Shown here: piece after piece, positions 20,701-28,670 of the stretch
How positions within the stretch are numbered: position 1 is the first letter of the stretch
Layout: every line of letters starts with the position of its first letter
Source: Nitrobacteraceae bacterium AZCC 1564
GTDB lineage: Bacteria > Pseudomonadota > Alphaproteobacteria > Rhizobiales > Xanthobacteraceae
NCBI GenBank assembly: GCA_036924835.1
Contig: JBAGRR010000001.1
Coordinates: forward strand, 4,541,001 to 4,605,000
Direction of reading: 5' to 3'
DNA: 64,000 nucleotides
Translations under genes and position numbers: made by a program
The notes under the pieces: model-generated
What the model saw: the letters and a program-made list of their open reading frames with translations, nothing else
What the model was told of the DNA's origin: nothing
Database searches by the model: none

Positions 20701-20888
20701 GCCATGGTTTCCGGGCTTGCGCCGGGAAGGCTGGCGGAGACCTGAATGGTCGGGAAGTCGACCTGCGGCAGCGGCGCCACTGGCAGCAACGGATAAGCGA
20801 CAAGACCCACAAAGAGAATCCCCGCCATCAGCAGGGAGGTCGCGATGGGAAGCCGGATAAAGGGAGCTGAAATGCCGCCGTTGCTCAT
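17736..20888 (-). CDS. RND multidrug efflux transporter, HAE1 family permease
   Basis: A 1050-residue inner-membrane pump, normal length for HAE1/MdtB/MuxB-type proteins. It begins SNGGISAPFIRLPIATSLL, and has two large periplasmic loops (about 40-340 and 560-870) between sets of helices. The proton-relay Asp pair is present in FVVDDAIVVLENI (TM4), and GFFPQQDVG marks the start of the second half. Its ATG at 20888 is only 1 bp beyond the adaptor gene's stop, so the two are one operon. No outer-membrane channel gene is adjacent. Confidence 0.95.
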   Translation of the reverse strand: MSNGGISAPFIRLPIATSLLMAGILFVGLVAYPLLPVAPLPQVDFPTIQVSASLPGASPETMASSVAQPLERQFAQIPGVAQMTSTSSLGTTSVTIQFDLNRNIDGAANDVLGAINAAGGQLPKNLPSPPTYRKVNPADSPILLMSVTSDTMPLIEVNDYADTQLAQQISQISGVAQVTIGGQQKPAIRIQIDPAKLVAKGISLEDVRSQIAITTVDSPKGNVDGQTRSYTIYANDQLPKSKDWNDVIIAYRNGGPLRIRDIGQAVSGPEDVKQAAWANGKRGVFLVVFKQPGANVIDTVDKIKAQLPRLIAGIPPAIKVNVISDRTQTIRAAVEDVQFTLLLTIALVVMVIFIFLRSLWATIIPSVTVPLALLGACALMWAFGYTLDNLSLMALTIAVGFVVDDAIVVLENISRYIEEGEDPFAAAMRGAGEIGFTIVSISISLVAVLIPLLLMGGIIGRLFREFAVTLAMTIFVSLVVSLTLTPMMASRFLKAHTGEVKHGKLYQMSERFFDAMLAVYERGLNLVLRWRFVTLCSFFATVALSCYLFVIIPKGFFPQQDVGLITGITEGGQDISFKEMSRLQEEIGGIIQKDPAVASIAMAIGGGGNALNNGRMYITLKPRHDRDVTAQQIIARLRPQFDKLVGARVFLQAAQDVRLGGRATRTQFEYTLQDANLDELNSWAPKILEKLKTLPELRDVATDQQTAGTTLTLTIDRDTASRYGIQPQLIDDTLADAFGQRQVTQYFTQVNSYRVILEILPELQGDVDTLNKIYIKSPTTGDQVPLSSFVKWTTVPVRPLSISHQGQFPATTISFNLAQGVALGQATDAIQKAVTELGVPATVNSSFQGTAQAFQQSLGTVPLLILAALIVVYLILGILYESYIHPLTIISTLPSAGVGALAMLMLFGFDFSLIGLIGIILLIGIVKKNGIMLVDFAIAAERDEGLEPEEAIRKAALIRFRPIMMTTMAALLGGVPLMLGTGTGSEIRQPLGYAMVGGLVVSQALTLFTTPIVYLYLDKLSNFLSGKGRGKGSHGEPPAITHEPVSEAAE

Positions 20889-20889
20889 T

Positions 20890-22035
20890 TTAGTCAGCCT
20901 TCACCGGAGTCTGTGCGGAACTTGCGACAGTGGTCGTCAGCAGGGAACCCGGCTGAACACGGTACTGACCGCGGGTGATCACATGTTCGCCGAGCTTCAG
21001 TCCGCTCTCGACGAGGGTTTGGCCATCGGTGGATTGTCCAACCTTGACCTCGCGGAATTCGGCCTTGTTGCCATCTCCGACAGCGTAAACGTACAGCCCC
21101 TTCGGACTATGCTGAATGGCGTCATCCGGGATCACAACGGCATCCTTGACCGTGTTGATGAGCAGCCGTGTTGAAACTGACAGGCCCGGCCACAAGGCGT
21201 GATCCTTGTTCGCAAACTCTGCCTTGAGGCGGATTGTTCCGCTGGTGGTGTCGACCTGATTGTTGATCAGCGACAGGGTTCCCTCGGAGAGAACTTTGCG
21301 CCCGTCCGTCGACAATGCGGTGACCTTCAACGCCTGCTGGCTGAGCGCCTGCTTGATTTCCGGCAACTGTGTTTCAGGTGCGGTAAAGATCACTGAGATC
21401 GGCTCGATCTGCGCAATGGTGACGATGCCGGTCTGCGTTGCGGCATTGACAATGTTGCCGACGTCGACTTGTCGAATACCCGTCACGCCGGAGATCGGCG
21501 CCCTGATGCTCGCGTAATCGAGCTGGGTGCGTGCGTTGAAGATCGTCGCCTCGTCAGCCGCGATCTGCGCGGTGAGCTGCTGAACAGCTGACGTTTGCGT
21601 ATCGACGGTCTGCTTGGTGGCGAACTCGCCGAGCTTGGTGGATCGCTGCAGATCGAGCTTCGCGTTGGCGAGGCTTGCTTCATCCTGGTTCTTTTTCGCG
21701 ACGGCCTGATCCAGCACGGCCTGGAAAGGGCGGGGATCGACTTGGGCGATCAGATCGCCCTTTTTGACGAACTGACCTTCTTTGAAGTTGATCGTGTCGA
21801 TTTGTCCGTCCACGCGGGTGCGCACCGTGACGGTGTTGAAGCCCTGCACGGTTCCAAGCCCGGTGAGATAAACGGGAAAGTTGGTTTTCGAAACCTGTGC
21901 CACGGTGACCGGCACGCTCTGCGCGGCGGCCTTCGGTTTGTCGTCCTTATGCTTTGGCCAGACAGCATAGCCGCCGACAGCCACAACGGCTGCCAAGCCG
22001 AAATAACCCAAAAAAGAAATGCGACCCTTTGCCAT
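20890..22035 (-). CDS. RND efflux periplasmic adaptor (membrane fusion protein)
   Basis: A 381-residue HlyD/MFP-type adaptor starting at ATG 22035 (MAKGRISFLGY); the longer frame runs back into the divergent promoter. One N-terminal membrane anchor (about 8-26) is followed by the lipoyl half-motif VRTRVDGQIDTINFKEGQFVKKGD, an alpha-hairpin (about 120-190), the second lipoyl half (SIRAPISGVTGIRQVDVGN) and beta-barrel segments. It bridges the RND pump to an outer-membrane channel. Divergent MarR regulator upstream. Confidence 0.94.
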   Translation of the reverse strand: MAKGRISFLGYFGLAAVVAVGGYAVWPKHKDDKPKAAAQSVPVTVAQVSKTNFPVYLTGLGTVQGFNTVTVRTRVDGQIDTINFKEGQFVKKGDLIAQVDPRPFQAVLDQAVAKKNQDEASLANAKLDLQRSTKLGEFATKQTVDTQTSAVQQLTAQIAADEATIFNARTQLDYASIRAPISGVTGIRQVDVGNIVNAATQTGIVTIAQIEPISVIFTAPETQLPEIKQALSQQALKVTALSTDGRKVLSEGTLSLINNQVDTTSGTIRLKAEFANKDHALWPGLSVSTRLLINTVKDAVVIPDDAIQHSPKGLYVYAVGDGNKAEFREVKVGQSTDGQTLVESGLKLGEHVITRGQYRVQPGSLLTTTVASSAQTPVKAD

Positions 22036-22091
22036 GCCCAATCCAATTGCTTTTCGGACAACCCATCCAATATGTCTTTTATAGTTGATGC

Positions 22092-22112
22092 GCGTGCAAA
22101 TAGTATGCACGC
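22092..22112. promoter_or_regulatory. Candidate MarR operator
   Basis: GCGTGCA (22092-22098) and TGCACGC (22106-22112) form a perfect inverted repeat with a 7-bp AT-rich spacer, 57 bp before the efflux adaptor start and 40 bp before the MarR start. A 21-bp dyad in a shared divergent promoter is the classical MarR autoregulation site. Confidence 0.65.
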
Positions 22113-22152
22113 TCACCATTAATTGTTGGAAAGGTCTCGGGACAGCCTGATC

Positions 22153-22644
22153 ATGAGCCTGGATCTCAAGCGGCGATTTGTTGTGCAACTCATTGAAAGT
22201 TCAAGACTCTTGCGCAACTACATTGATCACCGCGCCAAAGGGCGCGGGACCACCCGTGCCCAGTGGATTGTACTCTTTCGATTGCGGCAGCAGGAGGGGT
22301 TATCCCAGGTCGATCTCGCAGATGTGCTTGAGCTTCAGCCGATTTCGCTGGTCCGGCTGCTGGACCGCCTCGTGGAATCCCAACTCCTGGAGCGCAAGCC
22401 CGATCCGAATGACCGGCGCGCCAACCGCCTGTTCCTGACCCCGAAGGGCCGCCAATTGGTCGACGATCTCGACAGCCTGCGCGACGCGATCGCCACCGAC
22501 GTCCTGCGCGATGTTCCTGAAAGTGCCATTGAATCAGGGCTGGAGACGCTCGTTGCTGTTAAGGCACATGTTAAGGCAGGTACGGAACCCGCGCCTGAAG
22601 CCGAGCAATATCCCAAGGTTCGGCGCGGTCGGGCGAAGATCTAA
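22153..22644 (+). CDS. MarR-family transcriptional regulator
   Basis: A 163-residue winged-helix regulator starting at ATG 22153 (MSLDLKRR). TRAQWIVLFRLRQQEGLSQVDLADVL is the HTH scaffold and DPNDRRANRLFLTPKG is the conserved wing (the DxRxxRxxLT motif). The C-terminal helices mediate dimerisation. Divergent from the RND operon with a dyad operator between them, it is probably the repressor of that pump (inference). Ligand unknown. Confidence 0.93.
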   Translation: MSLDLKRRFVVQLIESSRLLRNYIDHRAKGRGTTRAQWIVLFRLRQQEGLSQVDLADVLELQPISLVRLLDRLVESQLLERKPDPNDRRANRLFLTPKGRQLVDDLDSLRDAIATDVLRDVPESAIESGLETLVAVKAHVKAGTEPAPEAEQYPKVRRGRAKI

Positions 22645-22850
22645 AGATAGGCTTCCTGATAGAGACGCGCGGCCTGCACATGTCGGATCACGAGATGTTC
22701 TTGGCCAACCGCTCGTGCAGCGAACGTGTTTGTGTGATGAGACTCTCACACTTCGCTTCGGCGGCGCCATGCAACCGCAGCGATGGTGTCATTCAGCCTT
22801 CAAGGTAAACAGTCATTAAAGACGCCTCTCATTTATTAAAGGGGGCGTTA

Positions 22851-24476
22851 ATGAGTGATATTGCGATCAATCAACCGGTAGACGGCGGAATTATTGAACC
22901 CGCCTCCAGGCCCAACCTCGATAAAGGCTTCAATCCTCTGACGATGCTGATCTTCTTCGGCATCCTCGCGGTCGGATTGCTCTTCGTCGCCTACAGCATC
23001 TACGAAGATGTTGAAGCCACCGGCGTGAAGACCACTACATTTCTTCCTTATATCCTGCTCTTCGTTGCGCTGCTGATCGCCCTCGGCTTTGAATTCGTCA
23101 ACGGTTTCCACGACACCGCGAATGCCGTTGCGACGGTGATCTACACCCACTCGCTTCCGGCGGAAGTTGCCGTGATGTGGTCCGGCTTCTTCAACTTCCT
23201 CGGCGTTCTGGTTTCGACCGGCGCCGTGGCATTCGGCATCGTCTCGCTCCTGCCAGTCGAATTGATCCTGCAGGTCGGCAGCAGCGCGGGCTTTGCGATG
23301 GTATTCGCGCTGTTGATCGCGGCCATCGTTTGGAATCTCGGCACCTGGTACTTCGGCCTGCCGGCCTCCAGCTCGCACACGCTGATCGGCTCGATCATCG
23401 GCGTCGGTGTTGCCAACGCCATCATGCGCGGCCGTGACGGCACCTCCGGCGTGGACTGGAGCAAGGCCACTGAAATCGGCTACGCACTGCTGCTGTCGCC
23501 GCTGGTCGGCTTCATCTGCGCCGCTGTTCTGCTGATCGTGCTGCGGTTCGTCGTGCGCAATCCATCGCTCTATGCGGCGCCGGACGGCCACAAGGCACCT
23601 CCGCTGTGGATCCGCGGTCTGCTGATCCTGACCTGCACCGGCGTCAGCTTCGCGCATGGTTCGAACGACGGTCAGAAGGGCATGGGCCTCATCATGCTGA
23701 TCCTAATCGGCACCGTGCCGACGGCCTATGCGTTGAACCGCACGCTTCCTGCTGCTCAGGTCCAGCAGTTCCAGCAGAATTCGGAAGCCGCATCGAAGGT
23801 GATTTCCGCTAAGGGGGCCGGTCACAGCATCATCGGCGATCCGCGTCCGGCCGTGACGCAGTACGTGTCTCAGCACAAGATCAGCGAGGGTACGTATCCG
23901 TCGCTCGCCGTGCTGGTGAAGGATGTTGGCGAGCAGGTGCAGAAGTACGGCTCGCTCAACAGGGTGCCTGCCGAAGCCGTCGGCAACACCCGCAACGACA
24001 TGTACCTGATGTCTGAAGCGCTGCGTTTCCTCATGAAGGACAAGGAAAGCGAACTCAGCAAGGAAGAGGTCGCGACCCTGAATGCGTATAAGGGCTCGCT
24101 CGATGCCGCCACGAAGTTCATCCCGACCTGGGTGAAGATCGCGGTTGCTCTGGCGCTTGGTCTCGGCACCATGATCGGCTGGAAGCGCATTGTCGTGACG
24201 GTCGGCGAGAAGATCGGCAAGACCCATCTGACCTATGCGCAGGGAGCGTCGGCTGAACTTATTGCTGCAGCAACGATCGGTGCTGCCGACATGTTCGGTT
24301 TGCCGGTTTCCACCACGCATGTGCTATCGTCCGGCGTCGCAGGCACAATGGCTGCCAACGGCTCGGGCCTGCAGATGTCGACCATCCGTAACATGGTCAT
24401 GGCCTGGGTGCTGACGCTTCCGGCGGCGATTACGCTTTCGGCGGCTCTGTACTTCCTGTTTTCGCACTTGTTCTAA
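22851..24476 (+). CDS. pit: Inorganic phosphate transporter, PiT family
   Basis: A 541-residue low-affinity phosphate/cation symporter. GFEFVNGFHDTANAVATVIYT near residue 85 and, in the second half, the inverted repeat motif region FAHGSNDGQKGMG and the LPVSTTHVLSSGVAG segment are the PiT signatures. About ten to twelve helices flank a cytoplasmic central domain (about 290-420), which is typical of this longer form. The RBS GGGGG precedes ATG 22851. Monocistronic, ended by a hairpin at 24531. Phosphate uptake complements the phn locus 14 kb downstream, though no shared regulation is shown. Confidence 0.95.
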   Translation: MSDIAINQPVDGGIIEPASRPNLDKGFNPLTMLIFFGILAVGLLFVAYSIYEDVEATGVKTTTFLPYILLFVALLIALGFEFVNGFHDTANAVATVIYTHSLPAEVAVMWSGFFNFLGVLVSTGAVAFGIVSLLPVELILQVGSSAGFAMVFALLIAAIVWNLGTWYFGLPASSSHTLIGSIIGVGVANAIMRGRDGTSGVDWSKATEIGYALLLSPLVGFICAAVLLIVLRFVVRNPSLYAAPDGHKAPPLWIRGLLILTCTGVSFAHGSNDGQKGMGLIMLILIGTVPTAYALNRTLPAAQVQQFQQNSEAASKVISAKGAGHSIIGDPRPAVTQYVSQHKISEGTYPSLAVLVKDVGEQVQKYGSLNRVPAEAVGNTRNDMYLMSEALRFLMKDKESELSKEEVATLNAYKGSLDAATKFIPTWVKIAVALALGLGTMIGWKRIVVTVGEKIGKTHLTYAQGASAELIAAATIGAADMFGLPVSTTHVLSSGVAGTMAANGSGLQMSTIRNMVMAWVLTLPAAITLSAALYFLFSHLF

Positions 24477-24529
24477 TCGGACAGCGGGCGCGCTCGCTGC
24501 GCTTCCTGTTGCTGTCGGTAAACCCACTG

Positions 24530-24560
24530 AATGCCCGCGTCAGTAGCGCGGGCATTTGCT
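24530..24560 (+). terminator. Terminator of pit
   Basis: ATGCCCGCG (24531-24539) pairs with CGCGGGCAT (24547-24555) around a 7-base loop, followed by a T-rich stretch, about 55 bp after the pit stop. Confidence 0.85.
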
Positions 24561-24748
24561 TTGACATCGGTTGCCTCTGAACAGTCTTCGGTATGCGCGT
24601 CCGTCGTTGCCTGCGATGACGGTATCCATGACGTCGCGCAGCAACGCTCATGACATGACGCATCAGACGTCATGCGTATCGTTGGGCGAAATTTCCTGAA
24701 ATCGGAAAGCCATTAGCCGCAAGCGAGGGCCTGATAACGCGCGGGTCG

Positions 24749-25402
24749 TTATCGCTGGGCTTGCTGGACGCGCTTCTTAGGCGTCGGCTTATGCTGCGGT
24801 GGCTGGAAGAGGTCATGCACCGTGGTGGTGAGTTTGGCCCATCCGCATGACAGGGCATCACCCTTGCACTCAGCTTCCTTGTGCTTGCGGGGAGGAGCAG
24901 CCGCAGGACGAGGTTTGGGTGTCGGCGAGACAGCGACCGACGCAACACCCTTCGGCGGCGCGAGGATTGCCCTCGGTAACTCAATCACTTCCGGCGCCCG
25001 TCGCTGTTCGCCGATCGCAGCAACGATCGCTTCCTGCCGGTGGTCTCCCAGATAGCCAAGATATTCCTGGTCCATCCTCTTCAACTCTTCCGGCGTCGGA
25101 TTGGGGCCAGCGATGTCGAAGTGGCGGTTCTGCATGAAGTCGTAATACGTGTAGCCGCCTCCCGGCTTGCGACGACCGGCGAACTTGGCGTCGCACTCCG
25201 AAAGAATCTTCGCCTTGTCTTGCTTGCTGAGGCCGGGCTGCTCCGCGCTGGTGGCACAGTCCTCGTAATCCTTTGGCGCGTAAATCTTCCACCATTCAGC
25301 GCGTGATTGCGTCGAGGCGAACGCGATGCACAGGCCGAAGAGAACGGTCAGCGATGCTGTCGTACCTGGTTGAATCACTGGTGGAACCTTCATGTGACGC
25401 AT
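24749..25402 (-). CDS. Hypothetical exported protein
   Basis: Unrecognised family. The frame is open to 25603, but a start at ATG 25402 (MRHMKVPP) puts a signal-like hydrophobic stretch near the N-terminus (SLTVLFGLCIAFASTQSRA) and gives 217 residues. The mature part has four or so Cys (YEDCATSAEQ, SECDAKF, AECKGDALSCGW) and a Pro/Lys/Arg-rich tail (PKPRPAAAPPRKHK, HKPTPKKR). Probably a periplasmic protein. Flanked by pit on the opposite strand and a decayed gene; no operon partner. Confidence 0.65.
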   Translation of the reverse strand: MRHMKVPPVIQPGTTASLTVLFGLCIAFASTQSRAEWWKIYAPKDYEDCATSAEQPGLSKQDKAKILSECDAKFAGRRKPGGGYTYYDFMQNRHFDIAGPNPTPEELKRMDQEYLGYLGDHRQEAIVAAIGEQRRAPEVIELPRAILAPPKGVASVAVSPTPKPRPAAAPPRKHKEAECKGDALSCGWAKLTTTVHDLFQPPQHKPTPKKRVQQAQR

Positions 25403-25657
25403 CGTATTTCCGTCGCTGAGTCCCTGCAACTGCCTGATTTTTCCCTGTGGATTTCGGGACATAGGAAGGTCCGCCGTGCTGGGAACACGTTTAGGCGAAC
25501 CGATTTTTGATTGTTGAGTCGTTTCGGATCCGCCGGCATGCTGACATTTTTCAGGCGAAGCAACTTCCGCGAGAACTGCGCACCGGAACCTGCAAGTGGA
25601 CATTTCGCGCGAAAGCAGTCGCGGACCGTCACGCTACAGTGATTGTATGAGGCCTGA

Positions 25658-26069
25658 ATGACCTCGGCTCAGGTTTTCCTGATTTCGTTTGCGGCAATGA
25701 GTGTTGGAATTGCGTTTCGGGAGACTGCTTCGCTTTTTTGTACCGAATGGGCAGCTCGACTCCAGAAGTCATCACGGATCATCGATACGAGTTTTGAGAT
25801 CGCGCGTGTCCGGCTCGCCATCTTCACGCGTCTCGACAGTTCAATTCCCGTACCGTTCTTGTCGTCCTGATGATTGGGTGACGGTCATCTTTGCGAGCTT
25901 CAGCCTGTTCGCAGAGCATAGTACGCTTGGGTTTGGGGCGCTGCTGGTCTTCGCACTGTCAGTTTCAAGCAGCCTGTTCCTCATCATGGAATTGACGCAT
26001 CCGTCTGCAGGCCTGCTGCAGATACCAAGCGAGCAGTTTAAGGATGTGCTTTCCCCGTTGAATGTCTGA
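25658..26069 (+). pseudogene. Decayed DUF4239 (bestrophin-like) protein remnant
   Basis: The 3' part, read in one frame from about 25870, gives DDWVTVIFASFSLFAEHS, then a hydrophobic helix, then a segment ending LLQIPSEQFKDVLS, which resembles the C-terminus of DUF4239 membrane proteins (FASFGLFAP..., ALSVSGAIFLILE, GLIQISS). The preceding conserved block ending in SSIPVPFL is in a different frame (25658-25870). Together they look like about the last 100 residues of one protein broken by a frameshift near 25865, with the N-terminal half missing. Recognition is from memory of the family. Confidence 0.5.
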
Positions 26070-26099
26070 GACAGTCAAGCCGTTCGGTTGAGGAGTGAT

Positions 26100-26177
26100 C
26101 TAGTGCCGCGGATTTGAAGTTCTTCCGAGGGAGGCCGCAAGCTCGATGAAGAACTTCAAATCCAAAAGCGGCACTCA
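26100..26177. repeat. CTAG-bounded palindrome, class B (unit 1)
   Basis: A 78-bp imperfect palindrome. The left arm CTAGTGCCGCGGATTTGAAG continues to TTCTTC, and the right arm begins at GAAGAACTTC (26149) and ends GCGGCACT near 26175. It forms a pair with the class A element at 26191 through a 13-bp linker (26178-26190). It lies downstream of the patatin gene. Confidence 0.85.
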
Positions 26178-26190
26178 AATCATAAGCTTG

Positions 26191-26267
26191 CTAGTGTCCC
26201 TTTTGATTCCGAAGTTCGCATCCGAGTGAGCCGCAAGCCTGTGCGAACTTCGGAATCGGGACCCTAG
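26191..26267. repeat. CTAG-bounded palindrome, class A (unit 1)
   Basis: A 77-bp palindrome beginning CTAGTGTCCC and ending GGGACCCTAG, with arms GATTCCGAAGTTCGCA and TGCGAACTTCGGAATC around a 21-bp spacer. Its right-hand CTAG supplies the TAG stop of the patatin gene read from the other strand. Paired with the class B element at 26100. Confidence 0.9.
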
Positions 26268-27424
26268 TAATCCCGCTCGCGATGCACGTCGTGAACCACA
26301 ATGCCCATGCCGTGTTCGGGCATCGCAAGCCAGTCGCGGCGCTTTAGCGTGCGCCGGGTATCTTCAAGGCCGCTGGCCCAGTGCTCTCGCATCGAGGTTG
26401 CGGAGAACTCATAATCCTTTGAATCGCCTTCGTAGGATTTCTGCTGATAGATCATTTGTAGGATGGTGATCTCGGGCAGATCGGCGAACTTGTCGCGCAG
26501 CATGCGCTCATGGTCCGAGAGCTCATGCTCCGGAATCTTTAGAAGCGCCTTGTAGAAGTCAGCCTTCAGGTTGTTCATGCGCCGGTAAACGTCGGTGTTG
26601 TAGCGCGTGCGCGAGGAATACATGATGTCCTTGTGCCGGGCCATCACTTCCTGGATGTCACGCGGCAGCACGCCGCGCGCATTGAACAGGTCCACCTGAA
26701 ACACCAGCGAATTCATTCTGTCTTCCTGGTCAAGCAGGTGCTGCAGCGGCGTGTTGGACACGATGCCGCCATCCCAGAAATGATCGGTGCCGATCTTAAC
26801 CATGGGCAGGGCGGGCGGCAGCGCGCCGCTCGCCATCACGTGTTCCGGCTCGATGATTTCTTTCTTGTTGTCGAAGTAGAGGAAGTTTCCCGTCAGCACA
26901 TTCACCGCGCCAACGGCGAAGTGCATCTTACGCGAATTGATCAGGTCGAAATCGACCAGCTCGAGCAGCGTCTCGCGCAACGGCGCGGTGTCGTAATAGC
27001 TGGTCGCAGTCTTCGCGCCTGCCGGGCTGAGCCACGGGCTGACGTCGTGCGGCTTGAAGAAGCCGGGCTGGCCCAGCGTCGTGGTGAGGAACGAACTCGT
27101 GAAATTGCGCGCCTTGCGATAGACGTCTCCATCCGGCGTGTAGTGCCACACCTTGCGGCTGGTGATGCGATTCCAGAACGTACGCAGCCGTTCGAGGCGC
27201 CGCTCCGGCGGGTTGCCTGCGATGATTGCGGAATTGATCGCGCCGATCGAGACACCGCACACCCAGTCCGGCTCCATACCGTCTTCGTGCAGCGCCTGAT
27301 AGACGCCGGCTTGATAGGCGCCGAGCGCACCGCCGCCCTGTAAAACAAGGGCGACGCGGTCGCAGCGGTCCGGCCGCCAGCCGCGGGTTGTGAAGGCATC
27401 GGTATCAGGCGTACGCGCGTCCAT
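26264..27424 (-). CDS. Patatin-like phospholipase (DUF3734-type)
   Basis: A 386-residue predicted lipid acyl hydrolase. Start taken at ATG 27424 (MDARTPDTD); the upstream open frame runs into a repeat. It has the oxyanion loop GGGALGAY (30-37), nucleophile elbow GVSIG (Ser59) and catalytic DGG (218-220), so the Ser-Asp dyad is intact. The long C-terminal region (DIQEVMARHKDIMYSSRT onward) matches the DUF3734 extension of proteobacterial patatins. No signal peptide. The stop codon TAG is contributed by a repeat. Monocistronic, bracketed on both sides by paired repeats. Likely cytoplasmic phospholipase or esterase. Confidence 0.93.
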   Translation of the reverse strand: MDARTPDTDAFTTRGWRPDRCDRVALVLQGGGALGAYQAGVYQALHEDGMEPDWVCGVSIGAINSAIIAGNPPERRLERLRTFWNRITSRKVWHYTPDGDVYRKARNFTSSFLTTTLGQPGFFKPHDVSPWLSPAGAKTATSYYDTAPLRETLLELVDFDLINSRKMHFAVGAVNVLTGNFLYFDNKKEIIEPEHVMASGALPPALPMVKIGTDHFWDGGIVSNTPLQHLLDQEDRMNSLVFQVDLFNARGVLPRDIQEVMARHKDIMYSSRTRYNTDVYRRMNNLKADFYKALLKIPEHELSDHERMLRDKFADLPEITILQMIYQQKSYEGDSKDYEFSATSMREHWASGLEDTRRTLKRRDWLAMPEHGMGIVVHDVHRERDY

Positions 27425-27470
27425 GGCTTGTGCCCCCACTGATCTTCGGTCTTCCGGTTTTCGTTGAGCG

Positions 27471-27545
27471 CTAGTGCCCGCTTTCCGAAGTTCGTAACAC
27501 GTCGCAGCACGCGCTTTGCGAACTTCGGAAAGCAAAGGGTACTAG
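27471..27545. repeat. CTAG-bounded palindrome, class A (unit 2)
   Basis: A 75-bp palindrome, CTAGTGCCCGCTTTCCGAAG at left and CTTCGGAAAGC...GGGTACTAG at right. Followed by a 13-bp linker (27546-27558, CAAAACTATAATT) and a class B element. Confidence 0.88.
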
Positions 27546-27558
27546 CAAAACTATAATT

Positions 27559-27636
27559 CTAGTACCGCTTTCGATTTGAAGTCCCTGTCGCGCGATTGCC
27601 GAGAGTGATGCAGGGACTTCAAATCGGCGGTACTAG
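27559..27636. repeat. CTAG-bounded palindrome, class B (unit 2)
   Basis: A 78-bp palindrome starting CTAGTACCGC and ending GCGGTACTAG, with arms CGATTTGAAGTCCCTG and CAGGGACTTCAAATCG. With the class A copy at 27471 it forms a 166-bp unit in inverse orientation to the unit at 26100-26267. Confidence 0.88.
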
Positions 27637-27873
27637 ATTCCAGACGGGCAATGACGCTGTCGTGACAAGCGGCCTGCACGAAGCACGCGGCGATCCATTT
27701 TTATCGCGATGAATATAGCAATGAGGGCGCCTGTCATCGGCGTGAAGGAATTATCTCACATCGCTGTCAAAGAGGCCCGCTAGCTGTCGTGCATCAAAAG
27801 TTACCGCTCCTTAACCGCGCTGCCGGTTGCGGAGACAGCTCCCGGTCTCGGCAGCCCAGAGTGGTCGATCAGC
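27637..27873. other. Promoter region of bdhA
   Basis: A 237-bp gap without a gene after repeat unit 2. It includes an AT-rich stretch (27690-27725) that could hold a promoter. No clear -35/-10 or operator seen. Confidence 0.4.
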
Positions 27874-28656
27874 ATGTTGTCCGGAAAATCCGCCATCGTT
27901 ACAGGTTCAACCAGCGGCATCGGCTTTGGCATTGCGCGCGGTCTTGCCGCCAGCGGCGCCAATATCATGCTGAACGGCTTCGGTGATGCGACGGAGATCG
28001 AAGCTATCCGCGCAGACCTTGCAGGCGAGCACAGTATCAAGGTGCTCTACAGCCCGGCCGACATGACCAAGCCGCAGGACATCGCCGACATGGTCGCACA
28101 GGCGGAGAATGAATTCGGCTCCGTCGACATCATGGTCAATAACGCAGGCATTCAGTATGTCGCGCCGATCGAGGAATTCCCGATTGAGAAGTGGGATGCG
28201 ATCCTCGCAATCAATCTGTCCAGCGCTTTCCACACCACACGGCTGGCGCTGCCTGCGATGAAGAAGAAGTCCTGGGGCCGCGTTGTGAATATCGCTTCGG
28301 CTCATGCGCTGGTGGCTTCCCCGTTCAAGTCCGCCTATGTCTCCGCCAAGCACGGCATCGCCGGTCTCACCAAAACCGCGGCGCTCGAAGTTGCCGAACA
28401 TGGCATCACCGTCAATGCGGTGTGCCCCGGCTATGTCATGACGCCGCTGGTCGAGAAGCAAATTCCGGAGCAGGCCAAGGCACGCGGCATTACCGAGCAG
28501 CAGGTGATTTCCGATGTGCTGCTCGCAGCTCAGCCGACCAAGCGTTTCGTCACCGTGGAAGAACTGGCCGCGGTGGTGACGTTCCTCTGCACTGACAACG
28601 CGAAATCCATCACCGGCATCACGCTGCCTGTCGACGGCGGCTGGACTGCTCACTGA
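27874..28656 (+). CDS. bdhA: 3-hydroxybutyrate dehydrogenase
   Basis: A 260-residue short-chain dehydrogenase. TGSTSGIG (10-17) binds NAD, NNAG (89-92) is the structural motif, and the catalytic Ser142, Tyr155, Lys159 are in place. The lengths and segments FGSVDIMVNNAGIQYVAPIE, NIASAHALVASPFKSAYVSAKHG and PVDGGWTAH are characteristic of bacterial BdhA, which oxidises D-3-hydroxybutyrate to acetoacetate in PHB or ketone-body metabolism. The acetoacetate decarboxylase gene follows after 14 bp, so the pair forms an acetoacetate-centred operon. Confidence 0.95.
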   Translation: MLSGKSAIVTGSTSGIGFGIARGLAASGANIMLNGFGDATEIEAIRADLAGEHSIKVLYSPADMTKPQDIADMVAQAENEFGSVDIMVNNAGIQYVAPIEEFPIEKWDAILAINLSSAFHTTRLALPAMKKKSWGRVVNIASAHALVASPFKSAYVSAKHGIAGLTKTAALEVAEHGITVNAVCPGYVMTPLVEKQIPEQAKARGITEQQVISDVLLAAQPTKRFVTVEELAAVVTFLCTDNAKSITGITLPVDGGWTAH

Positions 28657-28670
28657 AAAGGAAAAGCCCG

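Noticed and set aside
22810-22832. PHO box before pit
   Set aside because: CAGTCAT and CTCTCAT occur but 16 bp apart, not the 11-bp period needed.
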